Notes under the pieces: generated by a model
The model's input: only the letters and a program-made list of their open reading frames with translations
Told to the model about the DNA's origin: nothing
Database searches by the model: none
Assembly (NCBI RefSeq): GCF_900115245.1
Contig: NZ_FOVT01000008.1
Coordinates: 186,001 to 250,000, forward strand
Source of the DNA: Mesorhizobium sp. NFR06
GTDB taxonomy: Bacteria > Pseudomonadota > Alphaproteobacteria > Rhizobiales > Rhizobiaceae
Reading direction: 5' to 3'
DNA length: 64,000 nt
Shown here: positions 61,715-64,000 of the stretch, piece by piece
How the letters are laid out: every line of letters begins with the position of its first letter
Numbering within the stretch: the first letter of the stretch is position 1
Made by a program: the position numbers and the translations under genes

Positions 61715-63006
61715 ACCATCAGTTCGTCGAGTTCGGCATAGTCGGGCAGTTGGCGTTCGATCGCCCTGCCCTCGCGCACCACGATGCGATCCGATTCGGG
61801 CCGCGACAGCAATTCGGTCCAGCTCCGTCCCTTGAAGACGATGAAGTCGGCGCTGCCGCCGGCAGCGAGCGTGCCGGCGCCGTCGAGCCGCATCACCTCC
61901 GCCGGCGTCGCCGCCACCGCCTTCGGCCAGTCGCCGACCGGATGGTCGAAATGCAGGATGCGCGTCGCCATGCGGTAGACTTCCAGCATGTCGAGATCGC
62001 CATAGGCGTAGAACGGGTCACGTGTGTTGTCGGAAGCGACCGCCACCTTGATGCCGCGCGCCTTCATCTCATGCAGCAGCGTCACGCCGCGCCAGCGTGG
62101 CGTCGTTCCATTGTTGCGGCGATCCTGCAGATAGAGGTTGCACATCGGCAGCGACACCACGGCGAGCCCTGCCTTCGCCACCTTGTCCAGCGTGTCGAGA
62201 ACCTCGAGGTCCGGCTGCCGAGCCAGCGAGCAGCAATGGCCGACCAGAATGTTGCCGTCGAACCCGTTCCACAACGAGGCCTCGGCGATTTTCTTCAGCG
62301 AGATCGCCGCGACGTCGTCGGTCTCGTCGGCATGGAAATCGAGGTCGAGGCCATGCTTGATCGCCTGGCCGAAGACCTCGTCGAGCAACTCCTCCAGATC
62401 CGGCACCATATAGGTGACGACGCCAAGCACGCCCTTGGCCGCGGCGACGCGCTTCGCCAGCCGCTCGAACCACGCCTTGTCGCGCACGCCTTCGATGCCG
62501 AGCAGGCAGGCCGCCTGCAGGTCGATGCGCCCGCGCCATCTCTCCCGCATCGTCTCGAACACCGGCCAGGAAATCTCTTCCTGCGGCGGCACGCTGTCGA
62601 GATGCGTGCGCAAGGCTTTCGTGCCATGCGCGTAGGCTGAGCGCAGCGAGAAATCCATGCGGCGCGCGACGTCCTCCGCGCTCCAGCGCGAGGTGCGGTC
62701 GGCGCCGGTGGCGGTGAGCGCGCCCATGAAGGTGCCGTCGGGATTGGGCATGCGCGGCCAGATATGGCCCTTGTCGATATGGGTGTGGCAGTCGACGAAG
62801 CACGGCAGCACGATGCGGCCGGCAAGGTCGATCGCATCGGATTGCGCCGACCTTCCGCGCGCCCTGATGCTCGCGATCTTGCCGTCGGCGACGGACATGT
62901 CGGCAAGCGCGAAACCATCCGCGTCGAACGGTTCGGCAAAGCCGGGCGTCAGCGACCGATGAACACGGACGTTCGTAAGCTGGTAGGAACCAGAGGCAGG
63001 TATCAA
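61711..63006 (-). CDS. Amidohydrolase, cytosine deaminase-like
   Basis: A 431-residue metal-dependent hydrolase with DCHTHIDKGH, the metal HxH of the CodA group, FHADETDD, VGHCCSLA and VASDNTRDPF (the metal Asp). It deaminates pyrimidine-like or related cyclic amide substrates. It lies 42 bases after the ABC permease gene and is coupled to the FAD oxidase. Confidence 0.88.
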   Translation of the reverse strand: MIPASGSYQLTNVRVHRSLTPGFAEPFDADGFALADMSVADGKIASIRARGRSAQSDAIDLAGRIVLPCFVDCHTHIDKGHIWPRMPNPDGTFMGALTATGADRTSRWSAEDVARRMDFSLRSAYAHGTKALRTHLDSVPPQEEISWPVFETMRERWRGRIDLQAACLLGIEGVRDKAWFERLAKRVAAAKGVLGVVTYMVPDLEELLDEVFGQAIKHGLDLDFHADETDDVAAISLKKIAEASLWNGFDGNILVGHCCSLARQPDLEVLDTLDKVAKAGLAVVSLPMCNLYLQDRRNNGTTPRWRGVTLLHEMKARGIKVAVASDNTRDPFYAYGDLDMLEVYRMATRILHFDHPVGDWPKAVAATPAEVMRLDGAGTLAAGGSADFIVFKGRSWTELLSRPESDRIVVREGRAIERQLPDYAELDELMV

Positions 63007-63048
63007 GATCTGGTCCTCTTCGCGATTTCCTTTGCTGCGTCACCCATC

Positions 63049-63900
63049 TTAGCGCTCCTGCTTCAGCGCGCTCTCGTGCCAGCGGCGCAGGATGAGATGC
63101 GACACCAGCGACAGCACCAGGAAGATCAGGATGCCGGTGAGCGAGATCAGGATCAGCGCCGCGAACAGGCGTGGCGCGTTGAGCCGGTAGCCGGCCTCGA
63201 TGATACGCGAGGCAAGCCCGGACGACTGCCCCTGCGCGCCAGCGACGAATTCGGCCACGACCGCGCCGATGAGCGACAGGCCGCCGGCGATCTTCAGCCC
63301 GCCGAGGAAATAGGGCATTGCCGCCGGCAGGCGCAGGTAGCGCAATTGCTGCCAGCGCGTCGCGCCGTTGAGCTTGAACAGGTCGCGCAGGTTGCGGTCG
63401 ACCGAGTTGAGCCCCAGCGTGGTATTGGACAGGATCGGGAAGAAGGCGACGATCCAGGCGCAGAGCAGAAGCTTGGTCGTCTGGTTGTCGATGTAGATGT
63501 TGATCAACGGGAAGATGGCGACGATCGGCGTCACCTGCAGCACGATGGCGAAGGGGAAGAACGACATCTCCACCCATTTCGACTGTGCGAACAGCACCGC
63601 CAGCCCGACGCCGCCGATGACGGCGAGCAGCAGGCTGAGGAAGGTGATCCGAAGCGTCACCAGCAACGAGGAGAACAACAGGCCAGCGTCGTTGTGCAGC
63701 GTCTGCAGCACCACGCCCGGCCGCGGCAATATGTATTGCGGGATCTCGTTCCAGACGCAGATGCGGTCCCACAGCCAGATAGCCAGCACCATGATCGCCA
63801 GCGGCAGCACCCATTTGCCGATGCGCTCCAGCCGCTCTTGGCGCACGCGGCGCGCCTCCTCGGGATCGAGCTTCAGCGCGGTGTCTTCAATGGCCGTCAT
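63049..63900 (-). CDS. ABC transporter permease (SsuC/ThiX-like)
   Basis: A 283-residue permease from ATG 63900 with about six membrane segments and the loop LFKLNGATRWQQLRYLRLPAA. Upstream genes in the operon extend beyond the window. The deaminase next to it suggests uptake of a pyrimidine-like or ureide compound. Confidence 0.92.
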   Translation of the reverse strand: MTAIEDTALKLDPEEARRVRQERLERIGKWVLPLAIMVLAIWLWDRICVWNEIPQYILPRPGVVLQTLHNDAGLLFSSLLVTLRITFLSLLLAVIGGVGLAVLFAQSKWVEMSFFPFAIVLQVTPIVAIFPLINIYIDNQTTKLLLCAWIVAFFPILSNTTLGLNSVDRNLRDLFKLNGATRWQQLRYLRLPAAMPYFLGGLKIAGGLSLIGAVVAEFVAGAQGQSSGLASRIIEAGYRLNAPRLFAALILISLTGILIFLVLSLVSHLILRRWHESALKQER

Positions 63901-64000
63901 GGTGCGATCCGGCGGTTGAGTTGATGGCATTGACCAGCACGTCCGAGGCCTGCCGGCAAAGTGCGGCGTAGTCGGGTGAGGTGCGGAACGCCTCGTCGCG
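63887..64000 (-). CDS. Probable ABC transporter ATP-binding protein, C-terminal end (partial)
   Basis: On the minus strand the frame from the window edge encodes RDEAFRTSPDYAALCRQASD and 17 further residues, to a stop at 63887-63889. It overlaps the permease start by 14 bp. The composition and position fit the C-terminus of the transporter ATPase. Too short to prove. Confidence 0.55.
   Translation of the reverse strand, partial: RDEAFRTSPDYAALCRQASDVLVNAINSTAGSHHDGH

Overview
The window is high-GC, densely packed chromosomal DNA from an aerobic alphaproteobacterium, most probably Mesorhizobium or a close relative in the Phyllobacteriaceae. I infer this from the protein families (DUF1127 and DUF4893 proteins, soxBDAG order, many FAD/GcvT fusion dehydrogenases), from codon use, and from dispersed palindromes of the type common in rhizobial genomes. 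No rRNA, tRNA, CRISPR array, insertion sequence or prophage was seen. The theme is removal and recycling of methyl groups from quaternary and tertiary amines, interleaved with housekeeping and envelope genes.

Region 1 (1-17839) carries the parts of a corrinoid-dependent methyl-transfer route: the end of a betaine-homocysteine methyltransferase-like gene, a non-pyrrolysine MttB-family methyltransferase, a MtgC/MtbC-like corrinoid protein transcribed divergently from it, a DUF1638 protein, a MetV-like cysteine-rich protein, a MetF-family reductase, a methyltetrahydrofolate:corrinoid methyltransferase, and a ferredoxin/ASKHA-type reductive activator of corrinoid proteins. Between them lie an ECF sigma factor/vWA pair, hydrolases, a GNAT/DUF1778 toxin-antitoxin pair, a formyltransferase and small secreted proteins. 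Several of the methyl-transfer proteins end in similar Arg-rich tails.

Region 2 (17858-29155) has an acyltransferase, an esterase, a LysR regulator, two DUF1127 small proteins, a GlxA/GbdR-type AraC regulator with a perfect palindrome upstream, an SsuA/TauA-like ABC importer, a DUF1194 protein, purC and a site-2 protease. Region 3 (29360-43120) starts with an FAD/GcvT dehydrogenase. It then runs through a minus-strand envelope glycan locus with a HAD-UbiA fusion resembling decaprenyl-phosphate phosphoribose synthase, a DprE1-like oxidase, an SMR-type flippase candidate, an epimerase, a class III aminotransferase, a membrane protein and a FkbM methyltransferase, and ends with a MscS channel.

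Region 4 (43313-58723) is the oxidative demethylation part. Heterotetrameric sarcosine oxidase (soxBDAG), an MFS exporter and a nitroreductase are followed by a tight operon led by an XRE-cupin regulator: FAD/GcvT dehydrogenase, homocysteine S-methyltransferase, class I/II aminotransferase, second FAD/GcvT dehydrogenase. That set could take a trimethylated amino acid through three demethylations and a deamination. Region 5 (58863-64000) has two tandem flavodoxin-fold oxidoreductases, a GlcD-like FAD oxidase, a cytosine-deaminase-like amidohydrolase and an ABC permease with the end of its ATPase at the window edge.
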